Below, in pieces: positions 33,324 to 42,011 of a DNA stretch of 64,000 bases. The translations under genes and the position numbers were made by a program. Below the pieces are notes generated by a model. The model saw only the letters and a list, made by a program, of their open reading frames with translations. It was not told the origin of the DNA and did no database searches. This stretch comes from CAWDVK01 sp963805715 (GTDB lineage Bacteria; Actinomycetota; Actinomycetes; Streptosporangiales; Streptosporangiaceae). How positions within the stretch are numbered: the stretch's first letter is position 1; each line of letters starts with the position of its first letter. The DNA lies in assembly GCA_963805715.1 (NCBI GenBank), contig CAWDVK010000001.1, positions 62,001-126,000 of the forward strand, given 5' to 3'.

Positions 33324-35052
33324 TCAGAGGTCGCCGAGCGCGCTGACCGGCGTCTCGATGCAGTCGGCGACGAAGCGCAGGAATCCGCCGGCCGTGCCGC
33401 CGTCGCAGACCCGGTGATCGAAGGCCAGGGTCAGCTGGGCGAGCTTGCGCACCGTGACCGCGCCGCCGGCCACCCAGGGCCGGTCGATGATCCGGCCGAG
33501 GCCGAGTATCGCGACCTCGGGGTGGTTGATGATCGCGGCCGACCCGTCCACGCCGAAGACGCCGTAGTTGTTCACCGTGAAGGTGCCGCCGCTCAGGTCC
33601 GCCGGGCTGGCCGTGCCGGCCCGTGCCGCCGCGGTCAGGCCGGAGATGGCCGCCGCGAGGTCGCGCGCTGAGAGCGCGTGCGCGTCCCGGACGACGGGGA
33701 CGATCAGCCCCCGGCTGGTCTGCGCGGCGAAGCCGAGCCGGACGGCGGACGGCAGCACGATCTCATCGGCCTCGACCCGCCCGTTCAGCTCGGGATAGCG
33801 CCGCAGGCCGAGGATGGCGAAGCGGGCGACGAGTGCCAGCACGCTGACTGGCCGCTCGGGCTGGCGCGCGTTCATCGCGGCGCGGGCGGCGAGCAGCTCG
33901 GTGGCGTCCACGTCGACCCAGACCGTCGCCTCGGGGATCTCCCGGCGCGACCGGCTGAGCTTGTCCGCGACCGTCTTGCGCAAGCCGGTCAGCGGAATGC
34001 GCACCTCATCAGCAGAGGCTGCGGGCTGCGGGGTGACTCTGCTGATCGCGGGAACGGGGCCGGCCGCGGGAACGGGGCCGGCCGCGGGAACGGGGCCGGC
34101 CGCGGGAACGGGGCTGGCCGCGGGAACGGGGCCGATCGCGGGAACGGGGCCGATCGCGGGAACGGGGCCGGCCGTGGGAACGGGGCCGATCGCGGGAACG
34201 GGGCTGGCCGCGGGAACGGGGCCGATCGCGGGAACGGGGCTGGCCGCGGGGCTCGTCACGGAGCCCTCCGCCTGGGGCTGCTGCCGGATGGCGCGCTCCA
34301 CGTCCTCGCGCAGGATCAGGCCGGACGGGCCGCTGCCGGTGAGCGCTGACAGGCTGAGAGCGGCGTCCCTGGCCATCTTCCGCACCAGCGGCGAGATGAC
34401 CGGCACGCGTTCCCCGGTTCTCCCCGGCGCAGCCGGGACTTGCTCCCTGACCGCGCCGGCCTGGCCCGGAGCCGAGCCCGCTGTCGCCGCATTGGCCGCC
34501 GCCGGGGCTGGTGCGGGAGCGGGCGAAGTCGCCGGCGGGCGGCGGCCGGGCCTCGGGTGCCGGCGGCGCCTTCCTGATCCACCCGGCGTGCCGTACCCGA
34601 TCAGCACGCTGCCGCTGCCTGCCGCGGTCGCCGGGCTGGCTGCCGCGGCAGCCACCGGCCCAAGAGCGGCCGGCACCGGGGCGGCCGGCGGCGGCCTGTC
34701 CGCAGGCGGCGTGATGACGCCCGGCTCGCGGAAGCCGTCGGCGGCCGGGCTCGTGCCGTTCTGCCGCGGCGCCGCCTGCCGCGGCGCCGCCTGCCGTGAC
34801 GCCGTCCGCCCTGACAACGGCGGGCGTGACGCTGATCAGCGGCGCGCCGACGGACAGCACCTGGCCGGGCTCGGCGTGCAGCGCCGCGACCTGCCCGGCA
34901 AACGGGACCGGCACCTCGACGGCGGCCTTGGCCGTCTCGACCTCCACCACGATCTGGTCGGTGACCACCTGGTCGCCGACCTGGACGCGCCAGGCGATGA
35001 TCTCGGCCTCGGTCAGGCCCTCGCCCAGATCGGGCAGGCAGAAATCAGGCAT
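33324..35052 (-). pseudogene. bkdC: 2-oxoacid dehydrogenase E2 (dihydrolipoyl acyltransferase), apparent frameshift
   Basis: From ATG 35052 the lipoyl domain is intact: FCLPDLGEGLTEAEIIAWRV, lipoyl-Lys motif VEVETAKAAVEV, GQVLSVGAPLISV. Beyond ~residue 85 this frame becomes basic nonsense, while a +1 shifted frame supplies the E2 remainder. That frame has a Pro/Ala linker (GSGSVLIGYGTPGGSG), a subunit-binding domain (VISPLVRKMARDAALSLSAL ... ILREDVERAI), an 11-copy PVPA hexapeptide linker, and the catalytic domain ending with FDHRVCDGG (active-site His). The shift lies around 34755-34800 in a 15-bp tandem repeat. Net length is 3n+1, so one extra base. It is either a mutation or an assembly error; if real, E2 is split. 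Confidence 0.85.
34043..34250. repeat. 18-bp coding tandem repeat in the E2 linker
   Basis: About eleven imperfect 18-bp units (GGGAACGGGGCCGGCCGC-like on the plus strand). On the minus strand they encode hexapeptides of the form (G/S)-P-V-P-A-(A/I). They form the flexible linker between the E1/E3-binding domain and the acyltransferase core. E2 linkers are normally Pro/Ala-rich; the regular repeat implies slippage growth and makes the locus prone to length change. Confidence 0.85.
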
Positions 35053-36013
35053 GGTCGTCCCACTGCAGCCGGGCCACCGCGTCGAGGATGCGGTCCGCGC
35101 TCGGCAGGTGATGCTCCTCGAGCTTGGGCGGCGGATAAGGGATGTCGTAGCCCGTCACCCGCAGGATCGGGGCTTCGAGGTAGTGGAAGCACTGCTCGGT
35201 CAGCCGCGCCGCCACCTCGGCTCCGTAGCCGCAGAACCCGGCCGCCTCGTGCACGACGACCGCGCGGCCGGTCCGCCGGACTGACGCGGCCACGGTCTCG
35301 TCGTCGAAGGGGGAGAGGCTGCGCAGGTCGATGACCTCCAGGTCCCAGCCGTCCTCGGCGCCCGTCTGCGCCGCCTCGAGCGCCGTCGCCACCAGGCCGC
35401 CGTAGGCGATGACCGTGGCGTCGCGGCCCGGCCGGCGGACGGTGGCGGCGGTGATGTCCGGGCCGGCGGCCGTCAGGACCGCTGCCTCCCTGGCCCAGTA
35501 GCGCCGCTTGGGCTCCAGGAAGATCACCGGGTCCGGGCAGTCGATGGACTGGCGCAGCAGCGTATAGGCGTCGGCGGGCGTGCCCGGCGTGACGACCCGC
35601 AGTCCCGGCGTGTGCGCGTAGTACACCTCGGAGGAGTCGCAGTGATGCTCGACACCGCCGATGCCGCCGCCGTAAGGCACCCGGACCACCACCGGGAGCT
35701 CCACCTGGCCCCTGGTCCGGTTGCGCAGCTTCGCGAGGTGGCTGGTGATCTGCTCAAATGCCGGGTAGGCGAAGGCATCGAACTGCATCTCCACGACCGG
35801 GCGCAGGCCGTTCATGGCCATCCCGATCGCGGTCCCGACGATCCCGGCCTCGGCCAGCGGGGTATCGAAGACCCGGCCCTCGCCGAAGCGCGCGGCCAGC
35901 CCGTCGGTGACCCGGAACACCCCGCCGAGCGCGCCGACATCCTCACCGAACACCAGCACGCGATCGTCGGCCGCCAGCGCGTCGGCCAGTGCCTGGTTCA
36001 GCGCGGCGGCCAT
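35045..36013 (-). CDS. bkdB: 2-oxoisovalerate-type dehydrogenase E1 beta subunit
   Basis: 322 aa if started at ATG 36013. TPP-dependent E1 beta of a branched-chain or related 2-oxoacid dehydrogenase: AAALNQALADALAADDRVLV, FGEDVGALGGVFRVTDGL (~25), FDTPLAEAGIVGTAIGMAMN (~55), VVVRVPYGGGIGGVEHHCDS (~115), GLRVVTPGTPADAYTLLRQS, IFLEPKRRYW and VTGYDIPYPPPKLEEHHLPS at the end. The frame is continuous with the upstream E1 alpha, with no stop between them. An ATG at 36075 positioned like a normal E1-beta start is out of phase with the body. Followed directly by E2 (8-nt overlap). Confidence 0.88.
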   Translation of the reverse strand: MAAALNQALADALAADDRVLVFGEDVGALGGVFRVTDGLAARFGEGRVFDTPLAEAGIVGTAIGMAMNGLRPVVEMQFDAFAYPAFEQITSHLAKLRNRTRGQVELPVVVRVPYGGGIGGVEHHCDSSEVYYAHTPGLRVVTPGTPADAYTLLRQSIDCPDPVIFLEPKRRYWAREAAVLTAAGPDITAATVRRPGRDATVIAYGGLVATALEAAQTGAEDGWDLEVIDLRSLSPFDDETVAASVRRTGRAVVVHEAAGFCGYGAEVAARLTEQCFHYLEAPILRVTGYDIPYPPPKLEEHHLPSADRILDAVARLQWDDHA

Positions 36014-36071
36014 GCTGACCGGCGCGGGGCCGGCGGCTGCTGCGGCCGGGCAGCCTGGTGGAGCACGCTCG

Positions 36072-37267
36072 TCATGTCCCCGCTCCCGTCTGCTCGGCCA
36101 GCTCAGCCTCGGCGAGCAGCCTCGGCGAGCAGCCTCGGCGAGCTCAGCCGCGAGCGCCCGGTGCTGCGCGGCCAGCGCCGCGGTTGGCTGGGCGTAGACG
36201 TGCCGGAACAGTTCTGCCGGGTCGCAGCCGGGCTCGGCGTTCATCCGGTCGCGCAGGTCGGCCGCGAGCTGCTCGGCCTCGGCCTCGATCGCCGCCAGCG
36301 CGGCGTCGTCCAGCAGGCCGGCCGTGCGCAGGTAGTTCTCCAGCCGCAGCACCGGATCGCGGGCCAGCCAGGCCTGCACCTCGTCGCTGCTGCGGTACCG
36401 GGTGGCGTCGTCGGCGTTGGTATGCGCCTCGATACGGTAGGTCAGCGCCTCGATCAGCGTCGGGCCGTCCCCGGAGGCCGCCGCCTGCACGGCGGCGCGG
36501 ACGGCCGCGTAAACGCCGGCCGGGTCGTTGCCGTCGATCTGCTGGGATGCCATGCCGTAGCCGATGCCCTTATGCGCCAGTGACGGGGCCGCGGTCTGCT
36601 TGGCCAGCGGCACGCTGATCGCGTAGCCGTTGTTCTGCACCAGGAACACGACGGGCGCGTTCCAGACGGCGGCGAAGTTCAGCGCCTCGTGCGTGTCGCC
36701 CTCACTTGTGGCACCGTCCCCGAGCAGCACCACGGCGACCGTGTCCTCGCCCTTGATCTGGGCCGCTCTGGCCAGCCCGACCGCGTGCAGCGTATTGGTG
36801 GCCAGCGGCGTGCACTGCGGGGCGACCCGGTGCGCATAGGGGTTGTAGCCGCAGTGCCAGTCACCCCGCAGCAGCGAGAGCGCCTCGACCGGATCCACGC
36901 CGCGGGACACGATGGCCACCGAGTCCCGGTAGGTCGGGAAGAGCCAGTCCTGCCCGCGCATCGCGTGCGCCGCGCCCACCTGGCAGGCCTCCTGGCCGCG
37001 CGAGGACGGGTAGACAGCCAGCCGGCCCTGCCTGGTCAGCGCCGTGGCCTGGGCGTCGAACCGGCGGCCCACGACCATCGAGCGATGCAGGCCGGTCAGC
37101 ACGTCCGGGCCGGGCATCTCCAGGCCGCCGGCTGCCAGGCCGGGCACCGGCGGGTCATCCTGGCCGACTGGCATGCCGCTGCTGTCCAGCAGCGCCAGCG
37201 GCCGGTCTCCGGGCAGCAGCGGGCGGCCCGCCCGCGAGACCGGCATCGATGGTGCCGAGATGCTCAT
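36072..37267 (-). CDS. bkdA: 2-oxoisovalerate-type dehydrogenase E1 alpha subunit (reads through into E1 beta)
   Basis: From ATG 37267, with GGAAGG upstream. TPP-binding E1 alpha: RRFDAQATALTRQGRLAVYP (~65), SSRGQEACQVGAAHAM, FPTYRDSVAIVSRGVDPVEA (~110), the TPP motif LLGDGATSEGDTHEALNFAA (~185) ending in VFLVQNNGYAIS, and phosphorylation-loop-like TYRIEAHTNADDATRYRSSD (~275). After AALAAQHRALAAELAEA the frame crosses three 13-bp repeats and continues without a stop into E1 beta, giving a 740-codon fused frame (35045-37267). One 13-bp copy instead of three would put a TGA at 36072-36074, overlapping an ATG. Operon E1alpha-E1beta-E2, divergent from an Lrp regulator. Confidence 0.88.
36104..36142. 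repeat. triplicated 13-bp repeat at the E1alpha/E1beta junction
   Basis: Three perfect tandem copies of CAGCCTCGGCGAG (plus strand) at 36104-36116, 36117-36129 and 36130-36142. The unit is not a multiple of three, so each gain or loss changes the reading frame of the end of E1 alpha. The present number abolishes the expected E1-alpha stop and fuses the two subunits in one frame. Confidence 0.9.
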
Positions 37268-37384
37268 GCCGCCTTCCCTTCCGCAGGTTGACGAGGCATA
37301 ATTGTCGGTCTTTGCGAGCCATAGGTCCAGATGTGAACCACGTAAGTAGATGAAAATGATGAATCGCGGATATGTTCTGGACGC
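37268..37384. promoter_or_regulatory. divergent bkd / lrp promoter region
   Basis: This 117-bp gap is markedly more AT-rich than its surroundings (e.g. CATAATTGTCGG, GATGAAAATGATGAATC). It lies between the bkd start at 37267 and the Lrp/AsnC start at 37385. This is the standard place for Lrp-family binding sites that control both genes. I could not define a convincing repeated operator by eye. Confidence 0.5.
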
Positions 37385-37948
37385 ATGGCACTCAACCGCG
37401 TCAGTGATGCCGGGCCCGCTGGACAAATGGCCGGGCTGGACGACGTTGACCGGCTGCTGGTGGCCGCGCTGCGCGCGGACGGACGGCTGTCCATGCGGGC
37501 ACTGGCTGAGCGGCTGCACATCTCCCGGGCCAGCGCCTACGCGCGGACGGAGCGGCTGGAGCGGTCCGGCGTGATCACCGGCTACACCGCGACGATCGAC
37601 CCGCAGCGGTACGGATACGGCCTCTCCGCGTACGTCTACCTGAAGATCAGCCAGCAGACGTGGAAGTCGGTCCGGCAGCAGATGCTCGCCATCCCGGAGG
37701 TCGAGCAGGGCGCGCTGGTCGGCGGCGAGAACGACATCGTGCTGCTGGTCCGGACCAGGGATGCGGCCAGCCTGCGGGACCTGGTGCTGACCAGGTTCCA
37801 CGAGATCCCGGAGGTCCTGTCGACGCGGACCGAGCTGATCTTCGATGAGCTGCCGCTGGCCCCGCTAGCCCCGCCGGACCTGCCGGATCCCCGCCGGGGG
37901 GTCCCCGCCGCGGAGTCCGCGCGGCCCGAACCGGCCCGCCCCGCATGA
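37385..37948 (+). CDS. Lrp/AsnC-family transcriptional regulator
   Basis: 187 aa. The N-terminal winged HTH spans about 18-65 (LDDVDRLLVAALRADGRLSM, RALAERLHISRASAYARTER), followed by the RAM/Lrp ligand domain (about 85-155: RYGYGLSAYVYLKISQQTWK, VGGENDIVLLVRTRDAASLR, STRTELIFDEL). Divergent from the E1alpha-E1beta-E2 genes, so it is most likely the local BkdR-type regulator responding to branched-chain amino or oxo acids; effector inferred. The last ~30 residues are a Pro-rich, non-conserved tail. Confidence 0.9.
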   Translation: MALNRVSDAGPAGQMAGLDDVDRLLVAALRADGRLSMRALAERLHISRASAYARTERLERSGVITGYTATIDPQRYGYGLSAYVYLKISQQTWKSVRQQMLAIPEVEQGALVGGENDIVLLVRTRDAASLRDLVLTRFHEIPEVLSTRTELIFDELPLAPLAPPDLPDPRRGVPAAESARPEPARPA

Positions 37949-38068
37949 GCCGCAGCGTGGCGGTGCCGGGCGGAGGCGGGCGGTGCCGGGCGGGGCGGGC
38001 GGTGCCGGGCGGGGGTGGCAGTGCGCGTCGTCGCGGGTGATCGAGCCGTGCGGGCCAGCGCCCGGCCG

Positions 38069-38686
38069 TCAGGGGGCGCGGCGGAGGCGCAGGCCGTCGA
38101 AGGCGACCCGGCAGACCGCGTCGGCCAGGCCGTCATCGACCCGGCGGGTGCCCGGCCGGTACCACTCGACCATTGAGTTGATCATGCCGAACAGCAGCCG
38201 TGCCGTCACGGCCGGATCAACGTCCGGCCGGATGTCGCCGTCGCGCTCGGCCTCGGCGACCAGGTCCGCGACGATCTGGTCGAACTGCCGGCGGCGGTGC
38301 AGGGCGCGGCGCTCGGTATCGGTGTTACCGCGCGCCCGGACCAGCAGGGTGACGTAGGCGAGCCGGTCAGCCAGCACGCTGACGCTGCCCCGGACCAGGT
38401 GCTCCAGCCGGTCGATGGCCGGCTCGTCCCGCGCCAGGGCGTCGGCGGCGACGGCGAACAGCCCGTCCAGCGCCCGGTCAAGCGCCATCCGGAGCAGGTC
38501 TTCCTTGCTCTCGACGTGGTAGTAGATCGACGACTTCGCGATGCCGAGCCGCCGGGAGAGGTCTTCCATGCTGGTCCCGTCGTACCCGCGCTCGTTGAAC
38601 ACGGCGACCGAGACGGCGAGCACCGATTCCAGGTCATAGCCGGGCCGTCCCCGGCGCGGCGCGGTGGGGGACGCGGGCCTAGTCAC
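38069..38686 (-). CDS. paaR: TetR-family regulator of the paa genes (PaaR-like)
   Basis: 205 aa from GTG 38686, chosen for the GGAGG just upstream; a TTG at 38719 is the alternative. The HTH is VSVAVFNERGYDGTSMEDLS plus RRLGIAKSSIYYHVESKEDL (residues ~20-60), the usual TetR start. The C-terminal ligand domain includes ERRALHRRRQFDQIVADLVA and VTARLLFGMINSMVEWYRPG. It is divergent from paaZ, with a palindromic operator between the two starts that recurs before paaA. Phenylacetyl-CoA is the effector of PaaR-type repressors; applying that here is inference. Confidence 0.82.
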   Translation of the reverse strand: MTRPASPTAPRRGRPGYDLESVLAVSVAVFNERGYDGTSMEDLSRRLGIAKSSIYYHVESKEDLLRMALDRALDGLFAVAADALARDEPAIDRLEHLVRGSVSVLADRLAYVTLLVRARGNTDTERRALHRRRQFDQIVADLVAEAERDGDIRPDVDPAVTARLLFGMINSMVEWYRPGTRRVDDGLADAVCRVAFDGLRLRRAP

Positions 38687-38723
38687 TGGCCTCCGCCTGG
38701 CCCTTCCCCATAGCGGCAAGATA

Positions 38724-38745
38724 ACATACCGAACGACCGGTCAGG
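38724..38745. promoter_or_regulatory. PaaR-type operator between paaR and paaZ
   Basis: The 14-bp core ACCGAACGACCGGT (38728-38741) is an imperfect palindrome flanked by ACAT and CAGG. The same pattern ACCGAAYGAYCGGT occurs before paaA (40895-40908). The spacing and flanks agree with the 22-bp PaaR motif I recall from Corynebacterium glutamicum (ACT-N-ACCG-NN-CG-NN-CGGT-N-AGT). It lies 10 bp before the paaZ ATG, so binding would block both divergent genes. Confidence 0.75.
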
Positions 38746-38755
38746 AACAAAACGG

Positions 38756-40813
38756 ATGGCTGAGGAGCCGATGATGACGTTGCTGCGCAGTTACGCGGCC
38801 GGTGCCTGGGTCACGCCGGCTGACGCGGGGCGCCCGGTGCTCGACGCGGTGACCGGGGACGAGGTGGCCCGGGTCTCGTCGGCCGGCGTCGACATCGCCG
38901 CGGCCCTGGACTACGGGCGGGCCGCCGGCGGCCCGGCGCTGCGCGAGCTGACCTTTCACCAGCGGGCCGCGCAGCTGAAGGCGCTCGGCCTGCTGCTGCG
39001 CGAGCACCGCGATGAGCTCTACGCCCTGTCGGCCCGCACCGGCGCGACCCTGGCCGACTCGAAGTTCGACATCGACGGCGGCATCGGCGTGCTGCTCAGC
39101 TACGCCAGCCGGGCCAGGCGGGAGCTGCCGAACGACACGGTCTACGTCGAGGGGCCGGTCGAGCCGCTGGGGAAGGCCGGGACGTTCGCCGGGCAGCACA
39201 TCCTGACCTCGCTGCGCGGCGTGGCCGTGCAGATCAACGCCTTTAACTTCCCGGCCTGGGGACCGCTGGAGAAGTTCGCCCCGGCGTTCATTGCCGGGGT
39301 GCCCACCCTGGTCAAGCCGGCCACCCAGACGGCCTACCTGACCGCCCGGCTGGCCGAGCTGATGATCGGCTCGGGGCTGCTGCCCGAAGGCTCACTGCAG
39401 CTGCTCTGCGGCAGCGCCGGGGACCTGCTCGATCACCTGGGCGAGCAGGATCTGGTCTGGTTCACCGGATCAGCGGCCACCGCCCGGCAGCTGCGGGCTC
39501 ATCCCGTGATCGTCGGCAAGTCGGTCCGGTTCAACGCCGAGGCCGACTCGCTGAACTGCTCGATCCTGGGCCCCGACGCCGAGCCGGGCACGCCTGAGTT
39601 CGACCTCTACGTGCGCCAGCTGATCCACGAGATGACCTCAAAGGCGGGCCAGAAGTGCACGGCGATCCGCCGGGCCCTCGTCCCGGCCGCGGTCGCCGAC
39701 GCGGTGACCGAGGCCGCGGCGCAGCGGCTGAGGCGGGTGGTGATCGGCAACCCGGCGGACGAGAGCGTCCGGATGGGCGCGCTGGCCAGCCTGGAGCAGC
39801 GCGAGGAGGTGCGCCGGTCGGTCAAGGCGCTGCTGTCGGCGGGCCGCCTGGCCTTCGGCAACCCCGACCACGTGGACGTGGTCGGGGCCAGCGCCGACCG
39901 TGGCGCCTTCATCTCGCCGCTGCTGCTGCGCTGTGACGACGCCGGCCGGCCCGAGGCACACGAGGTGGAGGCGTTCGGCCCGGTCGCGACGATCATCGGC
40001 TACCAGGGCACGTCGCAGGTCATCGAGCTCGCGGCCCGCGGCCTCGGCAGCCTGGCCGGGTCGGTCGTCACGGCCGACGCGGACTTCGCCCGCGAGGTCG
40101 TGCTGGGCGTCGCGCCGTGGCACGGCAGGCTGCTGGTGCTGGACCGGGACGATGCCGCCGAGTCCACCGGGCATGGATCAGCGCTGCCCGTGCTCGTGCA
40201 CGGCGGCCCTGGCCGCGCGGGCGGTGGCGAGGAGATGGGCGGCCTCCGCGGCGTCCTGCACCACATGCAGCGCACGGCGGTGCAGGCCAGCCCGCGGGTG
40301 CTGTCGGCCGTGACCGGCCGCTGGGTCGCCGGGGCGGCGCGCGAGACTGAGGGCGGCCATCCGTTTCGTAAGTCACTGGCTGAGCTGCGGGTGGGCGATG
40401 CGGTGGTCGCGGGGCCGCGCCAGGTCACGCTGGCGGACATCGAGCACTTCGCCGAGTTCACCGGCGACACCTTCTACGCGCACATGGACGAGGCGGCGGC
40501 GCGGGCCAACCCGCTGTTCGGCGGCCGGGTGGCGCACGGCTACCTCATCGTGTCCTTCGCGGCCGGGCTGTTCGTCCAGCCGGACCCGGGCCCGGTGCTG
40601 GCCAACTACGGCCTGGAGAACCTGCGGTTCCTCGCGCCGGTCTACCCCGGCGACGAGCTGACGGTGACGCTGACCTGCCAGCAGATCATCCCGCGCGAGG
40701 ACGCCGGGCACGGCGAGGTGCGCTGGGACGCGGAGGTGACCAATCAGGACGGCAAGCCGGTGGCCAGTTACGACGTGCTGACGCTGGTCGCCAAGCAGTG
40801 GCCGCCGGCCTGA
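38756..40813 (+). CDS. paaZ: bifunctional oxepin-CoA hydrolase / 3-oxo-5,6-dehydrosuberyl-CoA semialdehyde dehydrogenase
   Basis: 685 aa. Opens the oxepin-CoA ring and oxidises the resulting aldehyde in aerobic phenylacetate catabolism. N-terminal aldehyde dehydrogenase domain (1-515): INAFNFPAWGPLEKFAPAFI (~160), LVWFTGSAATARQLRAHP, FNAEADSLNCSILGPDAEP with the general-base Glu, and SKAGQKCTAIRRALVP with the catalytic Cys (~300). C-terminal MaoC-like (R)-hydratase domain (about 540-685): ITLADIEHFAEFTGDTFYAH-like segment and ARANPLFGGRVAHGYLIVSF. The start may be ATG 38756 or ATG 38771/38774, the last having GAGGAG upstream. Confidence 0.94.
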   Translation: MAEEPMMTLLRSYAAGAWVTPADAGRPVLDAVTGDEVARVSSAGVDIAAALDYGRAAGGPALRELTFHQRAAQLKALGLLLREHRDELYALSARTGATLADSKFDIDGGIGVLLSYASRARRELPNDTVYVEGPVEPLGKAGTFAGQHILTSLRGVAVQINAFNFPAWGPLEKFAPAFIAGVPTLVKPATQTAYLTARLAELMIGSGLLPEGSLQLLCGSAGDLLDHLGEQDLVWFTGSAATARQLRAHPVIVGKSVRFNAEADSLNCSILGPDAEPGTPEFDLYVRQLIHEMTSKAGQKCTAIRRALVPAAVADAVTEAAAQRLRRVVIGNPADESVRMGALASLEQREEVRRSVKALLSAGRLAFGNPDHVDVVGASADRGAFISPLLLRCDDAGRPEAHEVEAFGPVATIIGYQGTSQVIELAARGLGSLAGSVVTADADFAREVVLGVAPWHGRLLVLDRDDAAESTGHGSALPVLVHGGPGRAGGGEEMGGLRGVLHHMQRTAVQASPRVLSAVTGRWVAGAARETEGGHPFRKSLAELRVGDAVVAGPRQVTLADIEHFAEFTGDTFYAHMDEAAARANPLFGGRVAHGYLIVSFAAGLFVQPDPGPVLANYGLENLRFLAPVYPGDELTVTLTCQQIIPREDAGHGEVRWDAEVTNQDGKPVASYDVLTLVAKQWPPA

Positions 40814-40890
40814 GCCCGCCCCGCCCGCGCGGGCCAGGCGGGCGTCAGGCCGCCGGCGCTTGCATGCCCAGGCGGGCGGCAGAATAATTT

Positions 40891-40912
40891 ACTGACCGAA
40901 TGATCGGTTAAT
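40891..40912. promoter_or_regulatory. PaaR-type operator upstream of paaA
   Basis: Core ACCGAATGATCGGT (40895-40908) has perfect ACCGA/TCGGT arms, flanked by ACTG on the left and TAAT on the right. It matches the paaR-paaZ site at all non-degenerate positions. It lies 65 bp upstream of the paaA ATG in a locally AT-rich stretch (AATAATTTACTG), as expected for an operator in the paaABCDE promoter. Confidence 0.75.
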
Positions 40913-40976
40913 CTGGACTGGCCGGGGCTGACGCCGACTGGGCGCTGTGCCCCCGATCGGCCTGACAGGGAGAGCG

Positions 40977-42011
40977 ATGACCGCAGCTACGCGCGAGGCC
41001 GAGCCGCTCGCGCAGGACTTCGAGGACCTGGTGGCGCACGACCGCCGGATCGAGCCGCGGGACTGGATGCCCGAGGCCTACCGCAAGACGATGATCCGGC
41101 AGATCGCGCAGCACGCCCACTCCGAGATCATCGGCATGCAGCCGGAGGGGAACTGGGTGACCCGAGCGCCGTCCCTGCGGCGCAAGGCGATCCTGCTGGC
41201 CAAGATCCAGGATGAGGCCGGGCACGGGCTGTACCTCTACTCGGCCGTCGAGACGCTCGGAGCCGACCGCGCCGACCTGACCAGCCGCCTGATCAGCGGA
41301 GCGCAGAAATACTCCTCGATCTTCAACTACCCGACGCTGACGTTCGCCGACGTGGGCGTGATCGGCTGGCTCGTCGATGGCGCCGCGATCTGCAACCAGG
41401 TGCCGCTGTGCCGGTCCTCCTACGGGCCGTACGCCCGGGCGATGATCCGGATCTGCAAGGAGGAGTCGTTCCACCAGCGCCAGGGCTATGAGCTGCTGAT
41501 GACGATGATGCGCGGCACGGACGCGCAGCAAGAGATGGTCCAGGACGCGACGAGCCGCTGGTGGTGGCCGTCGCTGATGATGTTCGGGCCGCCGGACGCG
41601 GACTCGCCGAACACCGCGCAGTCGATGCGCTGGCGGATCAAGCGGCACACCAACGACGAGCTGCGGCAGCGGTTCGTGGACATGTCCGTGCCGCAGGCCG
41701 AGGCGCTGGGCGTGACGCTCCCGGACCCGCTGCTGCGCTGGGACGACGACCGCGGCCACTACGACTTCGGCCAGCCGGACTGGGACGAGTTCAAGCAGGT
41801 CATTTCCGGTCATGGCCCGTGCAACGCGGAGCGCATCGCGAACCGGCGGGCCGCGCACGAGAACGGCGGGTGGGTGCGCGAGGCGGCTGCCGCGTACGCG
41901 GCCCGGCAGGCGGCCGCGGCCGGCCAGACGGTGGCCGGCCAGGCGGCTGCGGGCGGGCAGGCGGCTGCGGGCGGGCAGGAAGCCACCGCGGGGACGGGAG
42001 GGACGGCGTGA
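40977..42011 (+). CDS. paaA: phenylacetyl-CoA 1,2-epoxidase subunit A
   Basis: 344 aa, catalytic di-iron subunit of the phenylacetyl-CoA epoxidase. The metal-binding helices show IRQIAQHAHSEIIGMQPEGN (~40), LAKIQDEAGHGLYLYSAVET (EAGHG, ~75) and CKEESFHQRQGYELLMTMMR (EESFH, ~160); WWWPSLMMFGPPDADSPNTA is the PaaA signature. Start ATG 40977 has GGGAGAG upstream. The last ~45 residues are an Ala/Gly/Gln repeat tail (QAAAGGQAAAGGQ) beyond the conserved end. Its stop overlaps the paaB GTG. Confidence 0.96.
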   Translation: MTAATREAEPLAQDFEDLVAHDRRIEPRDWMPEAYRKTMIRQIAQHAHSEIIGMQPEGNWVTRAPSLRRKAILLAKIQDEAGHGLYLYSAVETLGADRADLTSRLISGAQKYSSIFNYPTLTFADVGVIGWLVDGAAICNQVPLCRSSYGPYARAMIRICKEESFHQRQGYELLMTMMRGTDAQQEMVQDATSRWWWPSLMMFGPPDADSPNTAQSMRWRIKRHTNDELRQRFVDMSVPQAEALGVTLPDPLLRWDDDRGHYDFGQPDWDEFKQVISGHGPCNAERIANRRAAHENGGWVREAAAAYAARQAAAAGQTVAGQAAAGGQAAAGGQEATAGTGGTA

